64,000 nt of DNA, taken from assembly GCF_034424215.1 (NCBI RefSeq), contig NZ_CP139960.1, forward strand, positions 2,170,001 to 2,234,000. The letters run 5' to 3'. The translations under genes were made by a program, and so were the position numbers. Position 1 is the first letter of the stretch, and the number at the start of each line of letters is the position of its first letter. The DNA comes from Niabella yanshanensis. Lineage in GTDB: Bacteria; Bacteroidota; Bacteroidia; Chitinophagales; Chitinophagaceae. Below the pieces are notes generated by a model. It saw only the letters and a list, made by a program, of their open reading frames with translations, searched no databases and was not told the origin of the DNA. Shown here piece by piece: positions 16,984-25,035 of this stretch.

Positions 16984-17841
16984 TTGCTTAAAAATCTTAC
17001 AATGAAACTATTTACCTATAGCCTGCTGGCAATAGTACTGCTTGCAGTATCCTGTACCAAAGAAATCCCAACGCCTGATAATAAAAAAGAAACGGATGAA
17101 CTAAAATTGGTAAAAACCTTTACTAATGCAACACACAGCGTTAACCTGTACACGGAAAACGGGAAAATACAGCAGGGCTATAACAAAATATACCTGCAAA
17201 TAAAGAATAGCGACGGTACTGCGGTTAATAATGCCAACGCTAGCTGGAAGCCACTGATGCACATGATGAACATGTCACATGCCTGCCCGTATTCTGCTAT
17301 AAGCAAATCGTCTGGCAGGCAGTCCCTGTTGGAAGGTTATATAATATTCCAAATGGCAGGCAACGCCTCCGAATACTGGGAGCTGGAAATCAATTACACT
17401 ATAGGCGGAAAGGACTATACGGCTAAAAATACCATAGATGTACCTGCTACAGACAAAAGAAACGTAGCTTCTTTTAAAGGCTCGGATAATGTAAATTACA
17501 TAATAGCATTGGTATCCCCTTCCAGCCCGAAAGTAGCGGTCAATGATATGCAGGCAATGATTTTCAGGATGCAGGACATGCTAAACTTCCCCGTAGTTAA
17601 TAATTACAGGATAAAAATCGACCCGCGTATGCCGGGCATGGGCAACCATAGTTCTCCTAACAGCGTTGACCTTACACAGAATACTGGTGATAAAAACTAT
17701 TATGGCAAATTAAGCCTTACTATGACAGGCTATTGGAGGATCAATCTGCAATTGCAAAATGAAGCAGGTGCCATTGTTAAAGGGGAACCCGTGACAGCCA
17801 CTAATGAGAGTAGCAGTATCTTTTTTGAAATTGAGTTTTAA
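16984..17841 (+). CDS. Met/His-rich lipoprotein, putative copper binder
   Basis: This 285-residue protein has a lipoprotein signal ending at a Cys (LLAVSC; six residues earlier if the next ATG is used). Two immunoglobulin-like halves resemble FixH/YtkA-type domains. The first carries KPLMHMMNMSHACPYS and the second RIKIDPRMPGMGNHSSPNS; the clustered Met and His suit copper binding. It lies between a Cys-cluster protein and a copper-type TonB receptor, so it may take copper from, or pass it to, the receptor. No enzymatic motif is seen. Confidence 0.65.
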   Translation: MLKNLTMKLFTYSLLAIVLLAVSCTKEIPTPDNKKETDELKLVKTFTNATHSVNLYTENGKIQQGYNKIYLQIKNSDGTAVNNANASWKPLMHMMNMSHACPYSAISKSSGRQSLLEGYIIFQMAGNASEYWELEINYTIGGKDYTAKNTIDVPATDKRNVASFKGSDNVNYIIALVSPSSPKVAVNDMQAMIFRMQDMLNFPVVNNYRIKIDPRMPGMGNHSSPNSVDLTQNTGDKNYYGKLSLTMTGYWRINLQLQNEAGAIVKGEPVTATNESSSIFFEIEF

Positions 17842-17928
17842 ATGCATACCTCCTGCCATCGGATGATCAGCTGCGCTGTTTCAAGGGCGCTGCTACCACT
17901 TCCCGGCAGTCTTCAATAAAAATACTTT

Positions 17929-19926
17929 ATGAAGCTTTTTTTCCTAGGCTCCCTGCTATATCTATGTATCCCGCTAATAAGCAAGGCCCAGCAGGATTCG
18001 CTCGTTACCGGGGATAGCTCAAGCCATCAATTGGCAAATGTCATAGTCATTGCCCAGCAAAACCTGGCTAATAAAAAAACAAAAGTGCTATCCTCTCTGG
18101 ACAGCTACCTGGAATCGGATCATTCCATCAATATGATCAAGCGGGGCGCATATGCATGGGAGCCATTGTTGAATGGAATGGCTACCGAGCGATCTATTGT
18201 AACAATTGATGGCATGCGGATTTACGGTGCCTGTACCGATAAAATGGATCCGGTGACTTCCTATGTGGAGATTACTAATTTGAATAAAATCAATATCCAC
18301 AGTGGTCAGTCGGGATCGGCAAACGGGACCACGATAGCCGGTAGCATAGATCTCGTAAGAAGACAATCGGGGTTTACCAACAAAGGATTGAATGGGCTAG
18401 TCTTCTCAGGTTTGGAAACATCAAACATGCAAAAAATTACGGGAACCACTTTACAATATGCCAACAGCCATTTCTTTTCAGATATAGATTTCACTTACAG
18501 AGACGCTGATAATTATAAAGCAGGAGGCGGCGGAGAAATTCAATACTCACAATTCACCAAATATAATATCTCGGGCACCGCGGGTTGGAAACCCAACGAG
18601 CACGAGGAATTAACCGCTTCACTTATTTATGACAAGGCTACGGATGTCGGCTATCCGGCTTTGCCCATGGATGTGTCGCTTGCGGAAGCCCTGATCGGAT
18701 CGGTACAATATGAACGTCATGGCCTTACAAGCACTATTCAACATTGGGCAACAAAATTATACTACAATACTGTTACCCATATTATGGACGACACGAAACG
18801 GCCCGTTGTGCCTATTCGCATGGATATGCCTGGTTACACTAAAACAAGAGGTTTTTACTCCAAACTGAGCGGCGCTACCCACAATCATAGCTGGAGGCTT
18901 AATTTATCAGGTCATTACAACACCTCTTATGCGGAAATGACCATGTATGCCAACAACCCCGCTGAGAAGGATATGTTTATGTTAACCTGGCCCGGCATAA
19001 ACACTATGTATAGCGGTCTTTTTGCGGAAGATAAAATCAGCCTGACTGATCATTTTAACGCCGCAGTAACCCTGGGCACCGGACTGCATCATAATATCAT
19101 AAAAAGTGATTTCGGCCGGCAGAGCCTGGCCATCTTTTACCCGGGAATGCAGCAAAGCAAAACACGATGGCTTAAAAATCTTTCAACCGAACTTCAGTAT
19201 CATCGTTCGGGATGGCAGTATAGCCTGGAGGCGGGATACGGAGAAAGAGCGCCTTCTGTTTCGGAAGGATATGGTTTTTACTTATTTAATAGCTTCGACC
19301 AGTTCGATTACATCGGCAAACCTGACATGAAGAATGAAAAATCACTAGAGCTGCATGCAGAATCTTCACACATAAGTTCCAGGTTTAACTTTAAAGCACA
19401 GGCCAGCTATTTCCATATCTTCGACTATATTATAGGCAAGCCCAATCCGGAGTTTTCGCCCATGACTATTGGCGCCAATGGCATTAAAGTATACGAACAA
19501 CTGCCTGCTGCCACTATCATTAATACCAGCATTGATGCAGGTTACCGGCTGCCTTACCACTTGCTGTTGTCGGGTAAAGCTACTTATAGAAGGGGAAGAT
19601 CAGGAGGGCTTAACCTGCCGTTGATTCAGCCCTTCAGCTATGGCACTACCCTGCAATACCAGCATCAGTTATTCATTGCCGAAGTAAGTGCAGAGGGCGC
19701 CCTGAAGCAAACAAAATACAGCCCTGAGTTCGGAGAAACAGCGGCAAGAGCTTACGCCCTGTTTAATATTTCAGCCTCACGCCAATTTAATTTGCAAAAT
19801 CAGAAGATAACTGTTAAAGCAGGTGTTGAAAATTTATTGGATGAATATTACAGTACTTTTGCAGACTGGAACAGGATACCCAGAATGGGAAGGAACATCT
19901 TTATTAACCTACTTTATAGCTTTTAA
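17929..19926 (+). CDS. TonB-dependent copper receptor, OprC/NosA-like
   Basis: The 665-residue outer-membrane receptor has a signal peptide, a plug domain and a long beta-barrel ending in an aromatic residue (INLLYSF). The plug contains MIKRGAYAWEPLLNG and GACTDKMDPVTSYV. The GAC-x3-MDP-x-T pattern is the hallmark of OprC/NosA receptors, in which the Cys and Met of CxxxM bind copper (here Cys102 and Met106). A Met-rich loop (MTMYANNPAEKDMFML) may complete the site. NosA of pseudomonads supplies copper for N2O reductase. The gene lies divergent from nosLDFY and before nosZ. The C-terminal barrel lacks an obvious SusC signature. Confidence 0.88.
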   Translation: MKLFFLGSLLYLCIPLISKAQQDSLVTGDSSSHQLANVIVIAQQNLANKKTKVLSSLDSYLESDHSINMIKRGAYAWEPLLNGMATERSIVTIDGMRIYGACTDKMDPVTSYVEITNLNKINIHSGQSGSANGTTIAGSIDLVRRQSGFTNKGLNGLVFSGLETSNMQKITGTTLQYANSHFFSDIDFTYRDADNYKAGGGGEIQYSQFTKYNISGTAGWKPNEHEELTASLIYDKATDVGYPALPMDVSLAEALIGSVQYERHGLTSTIQHWATKLYYNTVTHIMDDTKRPVVPIRMDMPGYTKTRGFYSKLSGATHNHSWRLNLSGHYNTSYAEMTMYANNPAEKDMFMLTWPGINTMYSGLFAEDKISLTDHFNAAVTLGTGLHHNIIKSDFGRQSLAIFYPGMQQSKTRWLKNLSTELQYHRSGWQYSLEAGYGERAPSVSEGYGFYLFNSFDQFDYIGKPDMKNEKSLELHAESSHISSRFNFKAQASYFHIFDYIIGKPNPEFSPMTIGANGIKVYEQLPAATIINTSIDAGYRLPYHLLLSGKATYRRGRSGGLNLPLIQPFSYGTTLQYQHQLFIAEVSAEGALKQTKYSPEFGETAARAYALFNISASRQFNLQNQKITVKAGVENLLDEYYSTFADWNRIPRMGRNIFINLLYSF

Positions 19927-19969
19927 CCTATGCACCACCGGGAAAATTCACTTCGCAGATACTGCTGCC

Positions 19970-20017
19970 TACGCAGGTCCGTGGTTCTGTGAGAGTTCGT
20001 TTCTCACTAACTATTCT
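19970..20017. repeat. diverged copy of the 95-bp repeat, left of the GxxExxY gene
   Basis: The stretch with GTCCGTGGTTCTGTGAGAG and TTTCTCACTAAC resembles the hairpin core of the tandem repeats at 20485-20804, placing repeat material on both sides of the GxxExxY gene. Confidence 0.5.
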
Positions 20018-20022
20018 GTAAC

Positions 20023-20400
20023 TTAGTTGATAATCCTGACTATGCTCCCTTTATCTATCAAGGAATCCACGTTAAAATTTACCAGGATACCAACTTTTAA
20101 TCCTGACAATCTCAAATAGGTTAGTAATTGCTTTTTATGCACACTGTGCAACGTTTCAATAGATTTAACTTCTATAATTACGGAACTATTTACAATGATG
20201 TCAGCCCGGAATCCGATTTCAAGTTTGACATCTTTATAATATGCCGGGATATTAACCTGGGTTCGCATTTGAAGTCCCCTTTGTATTAATTTGTATGACA
20301 ATGCAGCTTCATATACGGTTTCAAAAAGTCCCGGGCCTAATTCTCTAAAAACCGAAAAAATAGCGCCCCGAACTTCATAGGTTATATCATTGATGTTCAT
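20023..20400 (-). CDS. GxxExxY-family protein
   Basis: From ATG 20400 this 125-residue protein shows the family core: AAIFSVFRELGPGLFETVYEAAL style helix with GPGLFETVY (the GxxExxY motif), then GFRADIIVNSSVIIEVKS, which has the D...ExK pattern of PD-(D/E)XK nucleases. An upstream in-frame ATG at 20436 would add 12 residues not typical of the family. The biological role is unknown. It interrupts the nos island, between the copper receptor and nosZ, and is bordered by hairpin repeats, suggesting a mobile or repeat-linked origin. Confidence 0.88.
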   Translation of the reverse strand: MNINDITYEVRGAIFSVFRELGPGLFETVYEAALSYKLIQRGLQMRTQVNIPAYYKDVKLEIGFRADIIVNSSVIIEVKSIETLHSVHKKQLLTYLRLSGLKVGILVNFNVDSLIDKGSIVRIIN

Positions 20401-20484
20401 AACAGGTATTTTATCTAAGTTACAGCATTCTGTCATTATATCAGCAACTAACGATCAATCATTGCCGGCAAATTAAAAAACTAC

Positions 20485-20804
20485 TCTGCGCATGTCCATG
20501 ACTTCTGTGAGAGATTGTTCTCACAAATCACTCCGATAGCACAGACTTTTCACAATGCCATAAAGAAGCCTACCATTCTGTGCATGTCCGCGACTTCTGT
20601 GAGAGATTGTTTCTCGCAGATCACTCCGATTAACACAGACTTTTTTGACAACTACATAAAACACTAACTTTTCTGTGCATGCCCGTGACTTCTGTGAGGG
20701 ATTGTTTCTCGCAGATCACTCCGATTAACACAGACTTTTTTGACAACTACATAAAACACTAACTTTTCTGTGCATGCCCGTGACTTCTGTGAGAAATTGT
20801 TTCT
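20485..20804. repeat. tandem repeat of about 95 bp, 3.4 copies, hairpin-forming
   Basis: Copies begin at 20485 (92 bp, most diverged), 20577 (95 bp), 20672 (95 bp) and 20767 (partial, to about 20804). Copies two and three are almost identical. Each has TCTGTGAGA then a near-complement TCTCGCAGA, so each unit can form a hairpin. The left end abuts the GxxExxY gene; the right end abuts the nosZ terminator. No coding potential is seen in 20437-20887. Confidence 0.9.
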
Positions 20805-20831
20805 GAAGCTGCTGCGGACATTCGCCTATGC

Positions 20832-20862
20832 AAAAAAAGCAGTGTGCTATTACACACACTGC
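20832..20862 (-). terminator. intrinsic terminator after nosZ
   Basis: On the minus strand GCAGTGTG pairs with CACACTGC (8 bp), followed by a run of seven T. Confidence 0.85.
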
Positions 20863-20887
20863 CTGCTTTTCTGGTTTTGGCCTACAG

Positions 20888-22861
20888 CTATTGCGCACCC
20901 TTACCTTTACCTAAACTAAAACTTAACGGAACATTACTCCCCTTAGGAGACACCCTTACATATCCCGACATTTCCTGGTGCAGGGCAGAACAAAAGTCTG
21001 TACAGTAAATAGGGAAGATTCCTGTACGATCCGGCACCCATTTCAACGTGAGTGTTTCCCCGGGCATGACCAATAGCTCTGCGTTGTTGGCGCCTTTTAC
21101 ACCAAATCCATGTGGTACATCCCAATCCTGCTCCAGGTTAGTTACATGAAAGAAAACCTCATCACCTAATTGAACGCCCTCAATATTGTCTGGTGCAAAA
21201 TGGGAGCGCACTGCGGTAATATATACATGTACCTTGTTGCCATCTCTCGTTACTTTAGATTCTTTTTCCCCTTTAGTAACAAAAGGATGTTTATTGGCAT
21301 TGATATCAAAAATTTTCAGTTGCTGATCCCTGATAAGTTCAGCAGGTACAGCCTGTGCATAGTGAGGCTCGCCTATCGTAGGAAAGTCAAGTATCAATTG
21401 CATCTTATCACCACTGATATCATACAGCTGGGCGCTCTGAGACAATTCAGGACCGGTTGGCAAGTAGCGGTCTTTAGTTATTTTATTATACGCAACCAGA
21501 TATTTACCAAATGGCTTTTTAGTATTTCCGCCGGGAACCATCAGGTGTCCAACAGAATAGTAAGTAGGTTGTCGATCCAGCACTTTCAGTTCTTTGATAT
21601 TCCATTTTACCACTTCTGACGAAACAAAGAAAGAAGTATATGCATTGCCATTCGCATCAAATTCAGTATGTAAGGGCCCCAAACCGGGTTTTTCTACTTC
21701 TCCGTATAAAGCCGATTCATACTTAATAACCGGTATACCTGCATATCCCTCCTGTTCAAAAGATTTATCAGCAATCGCTTTCTGAATTTTATCATAGCTG
21801 AATACCGGTAGTAAAGCCGCCAGCTTGCCACTACCTACAATATATTCACCGCTGGGATCAACATCACAACCATGGGGCGACTTAGGGCAGGGAATAAAAT
21901 ATACGATATCCGGGAACTCTGTTATATCTAATACGATCACTTCTTTCTTCATTTCCGAGGTTGCCGTATGTGTCTCTTCATTATATTTATTATGCGCATA
22001 ATTCACCGGCTGCTTCTTACCCTTGCCTGCCTTAACATACTCCTCGGCTTTCTTCCAGTTAACAGCCATTATAAAGTCTTTATCTTTTTGTGATGCATTT
22101 ACTTCCAGTAAGGTGTTCGCCTGCTCAGAGTTATAGCAACTGAAGAAGAACCATCCGGCTGATTTTCCTTTACCAGCACGCGCCAGGTCGAAATTAATAC
22201 CCGGTGTTTTCAATTGAAAAGCCAGGTTCATGTCACCGCTCGTTTTGTCAATGCTGACGAAACTGATATGTCCTTTAAAATTGTCTTTATAAGTATCAAT
22301 AGGCACATCGCTATTGCTACCATCTTCCGGAACGCTGAAACGTGTACCGGCCACTATGTATTCTGAATTTTCGGTTCCGAAGGGAGAACTATGATTACCC
22401 GCACTATTAGGCAATTCGATTATCTCTGCGGTACGGAATGTTTTCAGGTCAATGCGTGCCAGTCTCGGAGTATTATTGCCGTTTACGAATACCCACTTTC
22501 CATCTGCCACCCCATCTGACATTGACATTTCCACATGATGTAAATCATCCCAGGGTACAAAACCATGAGAAGTATTCAACATAGGTTTTGTTTCCTCGCT
22601 ATAGCCCCAGCCCTTTTCAGGATCGACGGAAAAAACCGGTATTACACGAAGCAGTCGTCCGCTGGGCAGTCCGTACACACTTAACTGCCCGCTAAAACCA
22701 CCCGACACAAAATTATAGAACTCGTCGTATTTACCCGGAGCAACGTATGTTTTGACTGCGGCATCTCCACTCACCGCGTTACTGGTTCCTTTTGGTTTGC
22801 AGGAGGCGGCATATAGCGAAACCAATGCCAACAACGCAACCGATACTTTTTTGTAAAGCAT
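20888..22861 (-). CDS. nosZ: nitrous-oxide reductase, Sec-dependent clade II
   Basis: The 657-residue enzyme reduces N2O to N2. The signal is a lipoprotein type (SLYAASC, Cys21) without twin arginine, as in clade II NosZ exported by Sec. The seven-bladed propeller has the His motifs expected for the CuZ cluster: DDLHHVEMS, SPHGCDVDP, GPLHTEFD, VGHLMVPGG and GEPHYAQ. The C-terminal cupredoxin domain has the CuA set: His584 (VPHGFG), Cys620, Cys624, His628 and Met631 (CTDFCSALHQEM). It follows the cytochrome c gene with a gap of 83 bp. The envelope location fits the cytochrome and cupredoxin lipoproteins as electron donors. Confidence 0.97.
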   Translation of the reverse strand: MLYKKVSVALLALVSLYAASCKPKGTSNAVSGDAAVKTYVAPGKYDEFYNFVSGGFSGQLSVYGLPSGRLLRVIPVFSVDPEKGWGYSEETKPMLNTSHGFVPWDDLHHVEMSMSDGVADGKWVFVNGNNTPRLARIDLKTFRTAEIIELPNSAGNHSSPFGTENSEYIVAGTRFSVPEDGSNSDVPIDTYKDNFKGHISFVSIDKTSGDMNLAFQLKTPGINFDLARAGKGKSAGWFFFSCYNSEQANTLLEVNASQKDKDFIMAVNWKKAEEYVKAGKGKKQPVNYAHNKYNEETHTATSEMKKEVIVLDITEFPDIVYFIPCPKSPHGCDVDPSGEYIVGSGKLAALLPVFSYDKIQKAIADKSFEQEGYAGIPVIKYESALYGEVEKPGLGPLHTEFDANGNAYTSFFVSSEVVKWNIKELKVLDRQPTYYSVGHLMVPGGNTKKPFGKYLVAYNKITKDRYLPTGPELSQSAQLYDISGDKMQLILDFPTIGEPHYAQAVPAELIRDQQLKIFDINANKHPFVTKGEKESKVTRDGNKVHVYITAVRSHFAPDNIEGVQLGDEVFFHVTNLEQDWDVPHGFGVKGANNAELLVMPGETLTLKWVPDRTGIFPIYCTDFCSALHQEMSGYVRVSPKGSNVPLSFSLGKGKGAQ

Positions 22862-22944
22862 AAACTATTAGTTAATTGTAATTAATTATGATCTCTTCAG
22901 TTGTTTCTTAAGCGAACACGAGCCGTCAGAGAGTCCGCTAACTG

Positions 22945-23430
22945 TTATTTGGCCCCATCGTTCTGACGCATATATTCCACAATTGCCCTTGCCTCTTCTT
23001 CTGCCAGGTTTTGATTAGGCATGCGAACCAGGCATAACTCCAGCTGTGCCTGCACTTCGGGATCTTTATCGATCATCGGATCCGGATTTGTAATAAAATT
23101 CATGATCCAATGGGGAGTTCTTCTTTCTGTTACACCCTTCCAACCCGGGCCTACCAATTTTTCGTTTGTAACTTTGTGACAGGAAAAGCATTTGGTTTCT
23201 GCAATAGTTTTTCCATTTGCAGCTTTAGCGGTATCCAAAGCGCCTACCGTTACATTGGTTTCGTCAAACTTACCCTCCCCCCGTTTAGGGTCGTACGATG
23301 CTGATTCTGTTGTGCCTGCCTGCTGCTCCGGAGCCGCTGTTGAAGGGGCTGATTGGTTACCATCGCCTCCACAGGAAGCAATAAACAAGGCCAACACCAG
23401 GCTACACATTGCTATAGTTTTCTTTTTCAT
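22945..23430 (-). CDS. cytochrome c lipoprotein, probable NosZ partner
   Basis: From ATG 23430 the protein has 161 residues, with a lipoprotein signal (LALFIASC, Cys20), an Ala/Thr-rich linker and one haem motif CFSCH (Cys81, Cys84, His85). LVRMPNQNL near the end gives the likely axial Met137. In clade II nos clusters a monohaem cytochrome c next to nosZ is the usual electron donor. Codons upstream of 23430 lack a signal peptide, so I reject the earlier start at 23472. A -7 element TACTTTTG and a TATGA-N6-TCATA palindrome lie directly upstream. Confidence 0.92.
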   Translation of the reverse strand: MKKKTIAMCSLVLALFIASCGGDGNQSAPSTAAPEQQAGTTESASYDPKRGEGKFDETNVTVGALDTAKAANGKTIAETKCFSCHKVTNEKLVGPGWKGVTERRTPHWIMNFITNPDPMIDKDPEVQAQLELCLVRMPNQNLAEEEARAIVEYMRQNDGAK

Positions 23431-23448
23431 TTTGTGATTTTGATTAAC

Positions 23449-23456
23449 CAAAAGTA
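23449..23456 (-). promoter_or_regulatory. -7 element of the cytochrome c/nosZ operon
   Basis: On the minus strand TACTTTTG matches TAnnTTTG. Its upstream edge is 29.5 bp from the palindrome centre at 23485.5, the same spacing as at nosL. Confidence 0.7.
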
Positions 23457-23477
23457 CCTGGCTATTCTGCATCGCAT

Positions 23478-23493
23478 TATGACTGGAATCATA
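23478..23493. promoter_or_regulatory. Fnr/Crp-type operator before cytochrome c/nosZ
   Basis: TATGA (23478-23482), six bases CTGGAA, TCATA (23489-23493). It is shared by the minus-strand cytochrome/nosZ operon and the divergent haemerythrin-like gene. A partial -7 box TACCTTAC (23515-23522) lies at the mirror distance on the plus strand. Confidence 0.7.
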
Positions 23494-23540
23494 TCCCCTT
23501 TAAAATTCCAGGAATACCTTACGGCCTAAAATCAGGTAAC

Positions 23541-23996
23541 ATGCAAAGACATAGCAGTATAATTCCCCTTTCACGAGACCATCATACAGGTTTGCTTTGT
23601 TGCTGGAAATTAAGACAGGGCATCAGGAAAAGCATTAAAGCTGAACGGATGGCAGCCTACCTGCTTTATTTTTGGAACACGCACCTTGTAAAACATTTCA
23701 AGGAAGAGGAATCATTATTGTTTAATACCACAGATGACCCCTTATGTACTCAGGCTGTTCTCCAACATGAAGAATTTCAAACACTGGTCGGCAAGATTCA
23801 ATCAACTGCGATCACTGAAGAGATAGCACAATTTGCCGACTTATTGGAACATCATATCCGGTTTGAAGAAAGAGTGGTATTTCCACACCTGGAAAAATCT
23901 TTTAACCAGGAAAAGCTAGCTAGTTTAGGTAAGCGAATAGAGGATTTACATGCCCAGCCAGTTCCCGACGATTTCCCGGATGAATTCTGGAAGTAG
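23541..23996 (+). CDS. haemerythrin-like (HHE) protein
   Basis: The 151-residue protein is a predicted four-helix bundle with the HHE metal motifs: SRDHHTGLL near the start, NTHLVKHFKEEESLLF and LEHHIRFEERVVFPHLE. Such proteins bind di-iron and may sense or store O2 or NO. It is divergent from cytochrome c/nosZ and shares the TATGA-N6-TCATA operator region, so it may be induced with nos genes. It lacks the ScdA_N domain present in Ric. Confidence 0.85.
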   Translation: MQRHSSIIPLSRDHHTGLLCCWKLRQGIRKSIKAERMAAYLLYFWNTHLVKHFKEEESLLFNTTDDPLCTQAVLQHEEFQTLVGKIQSTAITEEIAQFADLLEHHIRFEERVVFPHLEKSFNQEKLASLGKRIEDLHAQPVPDDFPDEFWK

Positions 23997-24016
23997 CTTA
24001 TAAAAAGAGAGATCAA

Positions 24017-24049
24017 CATTTGGATAACTGACCGGAGTTTATCCAAATG
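24017..24049. other. perfect 11-bp inverted repeat between convergent genes
   Basis: CATTTGGATAA (24017-24027) pairs with TTATCCAAATG (24039-24049). It lies between the haemerythrin gene and the minus-strand tRNA-Cys. A bidirectional terminator is possible, but no adjacent T run follows on the plus strand. Confidence 0.5.
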
Positions 24050-24066
24050 CTGAAACAATAAAAAAG

Positions 24067-24138
24067 ACGCCGCGGAAGGATTCGAACCTCCGTAACAGGT
24101 TTTGCAGACCTTTGCCTACACCACTCGGCCACGCGGCT
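24067..24138 (-). tRNA. tRNA-Cys (anticodon GCA)
   Basis: On the minus strand the D arm is GCCGAGTGGTGTAGGC, the anticodon loop is CTGCAAA with anticodon GCA, and the T loop is TTCGAAT. The acceptor stem pairs over six positions (GCCGCG with CGCGGC). The outermost pair looks mismatched, so the ends are uncertain by one base. CCA is not encoded. Confidence 0.93.
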
Positions 24139-24152
24139 TTATAAAAGAAAGA

Positions 24153-24974
24153 TCAGTATTGCGTAGCGACTTCCTGATGTACAGATGCCTCAGCCTTCCT
24201 GGGCTTGTATATATTTGCCGCGACTTTCTCTATCCATATTTTAGGTACGAACCGGGTTATATAGGCATTAACCTTATTCGAAAATCCCGGAACGATCTCC
24301 GACTTGCGCTTAAACAAACCCTTAACAGCAATAGCAGCTACTGCCTGTGGTGTCATATTAAACCGGTCGGCTGTTTTTAGTGTATGAGCCGCCATGCCCG
24401 CTCTGGTTACAAATGCTGTATCTGTGGCTCCGGGAATAAGGCAGCTTACCGAAACCGGTGTATCTTTTAACTCAAACCTGAGGCTCCTGGTGAATGACAC
24501 TACAAAAGCTTTAGATGCTGCATATACCGATAAATAAGGTACCGACTGGTAACAGGTAGTGCTGCCTACATTCAACAGATACGATTGGGAAAATCTTTTC
24601 AGCACCGGTATAAACGCATGCGCTATTCTCAACTGCGCTTTGATATTAACATCAATAATGTTGAGCTGATCGTCTATCTTCAGTTCGATAAAAGGGGCAT
24701 TCAATCCATAGCCTGCGTTATTGACTATAACGTTCAGGTAATTGTGATACCAACGAGTACGATCAAAGATAGTTTGGGCTGCTTCCGGTGTGCTCAGGTC
24801 CTGTACAATCGTAACAACATCTACATAGTAATTATCCCTGATGTACTGCGCAGCGTCCAGCAACTGCCGTTCATCTATATCTATGAGTATTAATCCTCTT
24901 TTCTGTTTCGCCAGTTCAACTGCAATAGCATTGCCTATACCTTTTGCAGCGCCGGTTATTAAAACATACGACAT
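24153..24974 (-). CDS. short-chain dehydrogenase/reductase
   Basis: This 273-residue protein is a classical SDR: TGAAKGIG (cofactor loop, residues 7-14), NNAGYG, catalytic Ser in LLNVGSTTCY and the YxxxK motif YAASK. The C-terminus extends about 40 residues with hydrophobic and basic segments (KVNAYITRFVPKIWIEKVAANIY), so a membrane-associated lipid or steroid substrate is possible. It lies 61 bp after the PhyH-type dioxygenase gene and may be cotranscribed with it. Substrate unknown. Confidence 0.88.
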   Translation of the reverse strand: MSYVLITGAAKGIGNAIAVELAKQKRGLILIDIDERQLLDAAQYIRDNYYVDVVTIVQDLSTPEAAQTIFDRTRWYHNYLNVIVNNAGYGLNAPFIELKIDDQLNIIDVNIKAQLRIAHAFIPVLKRFSQSYLLNVGSTTCYQSVPYLSVYAASKAFVVSFTRSLRFELKDTPVSVSCLIPGATDTAFVTRAGMAAHTLKTADRFNMTPQAVAAIAVKGLFKRKSEIVPGFSNKVNAYITRFVPKIWIEKVAANIYKPRKAEASVHQEVATQY

Positions 24975-25035
24975 AATTAATTCTAATTTTTTCGCTTGAT
25001 ATAGCTTTTGATTAAAGTAAATAGTAAAAGGGGGA

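Noticed and set aside
20485-20804. Possible CRISPR array (regular repeats)
   Set aside because: Units are contiguous 95-bp copies without distinct spacers of constant length, and no cas gene is near.
24017-24049. Strong hairpin as a transcription factor site
   Set aside because: It lies between convergent genes with no promoter nearby; a terminator role is simpler.
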